The notes under the pieces were generated by a model. The model searched no databases, was not told where the DNA came from, and worked only from the letters and a program-made list of their open reading frames with translations. DNA of 64,000 nucleotides from Bowmanella denitrificans. GTDB lineage: Bacteria > Pseudomonadota > Gammaproteobacteria > Enterobacterales > Alteromonadaceae. Location of the stretch: the NCBI RefSeq assembly GCF_039522935.1, contig NZ_BAAAEI010000020.1, positions 1 through 64,000 on the forward strand, in the 5' to 3' direction. Positions 62,428 through 64,000 of the stretch are shown piece by piece. Both the position numbers and the translations under genes were made by a program. Positions within the stretch are counted from its first letter, which is position 1, and each line of letters begins with the position of its first letter.

Positions 62428-63105
62428 TTATTCTATGCCGATATATTTGTGGGTTTGAAGTGACAATCGCCAGTTACGGCGAATACAGGTGCTAACGGCC
62501 AGCTCGGTCGCACGTTGCTGCTGACTGATAGGTTGCAGATAAATCAGTGCTTTTGCATTCACTGCGGGCCGGGCCAACAATTCATCCAATTCTTCAATAT
62601 GCCGTTCCATGGCAATGGGGTGTTTAATTTCATCGGCACGGGCCAGGGCTTGGTCGAGAATGGTATAGCCCCCTTTCATATTCACCTTAGGTGACAAGGT
62701 CACCCAGGTCTTATCATGTACCTGAATGGTAAATGTGCCGCTGGTCTCTATCTGTACAGAATACCCCTTTTCTATCAAAGCGGTCGTAAGCGGTGTTAAA
62801 TCATACATCGCTGGCTCACCACCGGTAATCACCACATGCCTGGCCTGATAGCCTTGTTGGCTGAACAGGGCCAGTAAACTGTCTGGGGAACCCTCAAACC
62901 AGCCATCGTCCGCTTCGGTTTTGACCAATATCTGTTGTGCGCTTTGGCGACGCTCAGGAAGAATCTCCCAGGTATGCTTGGTATCGCACCAGGGACAGCC
63001 CACCGGACACCCCTGCAGGCGAATAAAAATAGAAGGCACACCGGTAAAACTGCCTTCCCCCTGAATAGTTTCAAACATTTCGTTAATTTTAAGGCTGTCG
63101 CTCAA
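62428..63105 (-). CDS. queE: 7-carboxy-7-deazaguanine synthase
   Basis: Radical SAM enzyme of queuosine synthesis that contracts CPH4 to CDG. 225 residues with the CxxxCxxC cluster motif at C33, C37, C40 (QGCPVGCPWCDTKHTW). I chose a TTG start at 63105 with AGGA upstream; it gives the E. coli-like length. The longer frame starts at another TTG. Divergent from queC. Confidence 0.94.
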   Translation of the reverse strand: MSDSLKINEMFETIQGEGSFTGVPSIFIRLQGCPVGCPWCDTKHTWEILPERRQSAQQILVKTEADDGWFEGSPDSLLALFSQQGYQARHVVITGGEPAMYDLTPLTTALIEKGYSVQIETSGTFTIQVHDKTWVTLSPKVNMKGGYTILDQALARADEIKHPIAMERHIEELDELLARPAVNAKALIYLQPISQQQRATELAVSTCIRRNWRLSLQTHKYIGIE

Positions 63106-63217
63106 GGGGCTATCCTGCGTTGAATGAATTGCCCCGGCGGTCTGTGAACATAGAGCCGGTCGGGGCAAAACTGATATGATTAGTACTAAGTTGGCAGATT
63201 ATAGAGAAGGCAGCCAG

Positions 63218-63874
63218 ATGGCACAAAAAGTAGTAGTGATTTTTTCCGGCGGTATGGATTCCTTTACGGTACTGCATAAAGCACATCGGCAGGGTTTTGA
63301 GCTGTATGCGCTGTCGTTTGACTATGGTCAGCGACACAAAAAAGAGCTGCAATATGCCGCCAGCGTTTGCCAAAGCCTGGGCGTAGTGCACAAGATAGTG
63401 GATATCACTGCCATTAATCAGCTGGTGGGCGGCTCTTCCCTGACCAGTGATATCGACGTTGCCGAAGGCCACTATGCGGCGGAAAATATGAAAAACACCG
63501 TGGTCCCCAACCGCAATATGATTTTACTGTCGATGGCTGTGGGTTATGCGGTCTCGTTGGGTGCCAGCAAGGTGTACTATGGTGCCCATTCGGGGGACCA
63601 CAATATCTACCCGGATTGCCGGCCTGAGTTCGTGCTGAAAATGAACGATGTCTGCGCGATTGCCAACTACGAGCCCGTCGAGGTTGTCAGCCCTTACCTG
63701 CATGACAGTAAAATCGACATTCTGGCCGACGGACTGGCGATGGGGCTTGATTACAGTCAAACCTGGACTTGCTATAACGGCCGCGACAAAGCCTGCGGAA
63801 AATGTGGCGCCTGTAATGAGCGTTTGGAAGCTTTTGCAGAAAATGGCGTGCAGGACCCACTGCCCTACGAATAA
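63218..63874 (+). CDS. queC: 7-cyano-7-deazaguanine synthase
   Basis: Makes preQ0 from CDG in queuosine synthesis. 218 residues: PP-loop FSGGMDS (residues 9-15) and four C-terminal zinc cysteines (TCYNGRDKACGKCGAC). AGAAGG precedes the ATG at 63218. Confidence 0.95.
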   Translation: MAQKVVVIFSGGMDSFTVLHKAHRQGFELYALSFDYGQRHKKELQYAASVCQSLGVVHKIVDITAINQLVGGSSLTSDIDVAEGHYAAENMKNTVVPNRNMILLSMAVGYAVSLGASKVYYGAHSGDHNIYPDCRPEFVLKMNDVCAIANYEPVEVVSPYLHDSKIDILADGLAMGLDYSQTWTCYNGRDKACGKCGACNERLEAFAENGVQDPLPYE

Positions 63875-63883
63875 GCTGGCAGA

Positions 63884-63910
63884 CAAAAGGCCGCATTTGC
63901 GGCCTTTTGT
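63884..63910. terminator. Bidirectional intrinsic terminator
   Basis: CAAAAGGCCGC with GCGGCCTTTTG around ATTT, with T-runs on both strands. It separates queC from the convergent gene beyond. Confidence 0.9.
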
Positions 63911-63915
63911 CTTGT

Positions 63916-64000
63916 TTACACTGACTTCGTAGCGAAATACGCCAACTCGCGAATACAGTGTTTCAGCACAGGGTTAAGAATGGTGTTTTTACCATTAATG
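63916..64000 (-). CDS. C-terminal end of an unidentified gene (partial)
   Basis: The minus strand reads INGKNTILNPVLKHCIRELAYF then ATKSV and TAA at 63916, running in from beyond the window. The shared bidirectional terminator supports a real gene end. Too short to name. Confidence 0.5.
   Translation of the reverse strand, partial: INGKNTILNPVLKHCIRELAYFATKSV

Overview
The window looks like a chromosomal segment of a marine gammaproteobacterium close to Alteromonadales. The pointers are the order leuS-lptE-holA-nadD-rsfS-rlmH-mrdA-mrdB-rlpA-dacA, a CysB-type regulator, CsdE and TcdA/CsdL, an FRG-domain protein, a PEP-CTERM protein and a sulfated-polysaccharide-type gene cluster. Two runs of N (16861-16914 and 17840-17864) sit inside near-identical tRNA/spacer repeats and look like assembly gaps.

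Layout. 0.3-8 kb: glgC, cysB, a soluble histidine kinase, a membrane-anchored coiled-coil protein, and a LysR regulator divergent from a 3-oxoacid CoA-transferase pair (scoAB), then an FRG-domain protein. 8-16.4 kb: a PEP-CTERM protein, a MacAB-like efflux system, tcdA, and a leftward run of DUF418, csdE, an unknown gene, and DUF2750- and DUF1801-type genes. 16.4-18.65 kb: a leftward tRNA-Ala/tRNA-Glu region, partly duplicated and filled with 238-bp tandem repeats made of successive small hairpins, directly downstream of gltX (18.7-20.1 kb). 20.3-20.7 kb: three tRNA-Val genes behind a near-consensus promoter. 20.9-29.4 kb: a response regulator with TPR-like repeats, an ATM1-type ABC exporter, small conserved proteins, an S66 LD-carboxypeptidase pseudogene, a serine hydrolase and a LytS/LytTR-type two-component pair. 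29.4-32 kb: an ABC transporter with a His-Asp tract, divergent from a DUF3299 protein, with a Zur-like dyad between them.

33.1-49.8 kb is an exopolysaccharide/capsule locus. It holds a beta-helix lipoprotein, two sulfotransferases and a GT2 on the plus strand. Facing them on the minus strand are a Wza-like export protein, a Wzc-like co-polymerase/kinase, WecG/TagA, two GT4s, a Wzy-like polymerase, a GT2, a Wzx-like flippase and a polysaccharide pyruvyl transferase. The initiating undecaprenyl-phosphate sugar transferase is divergent. The likely product is a Wzx/Wzy-type polymer carrying sulfate and pyruvate. 49.8-61.4 kb is the conserved leuS-to-dacA cell-envelope block. 61.5-64 kb holds a periplasmic solute-binding protein, divergent queE and queC, and the end of one more gene.

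The most unusual signal is a family of hairpin-train repeats. One sits after the cold-shock gene terminator (about 32012-32536) and another after the dacA terminator (61401-61541). Both begin directly at the terminator T-run, lie between convergent genes and repeat the same order of stem-loops. Most of the sequence differences between the two copies keep the base pairs. The tRNA spacers show the same kind of compensatory change. This points to selection on nucleic-acid structure, not on a protein, in elements I cannot name.
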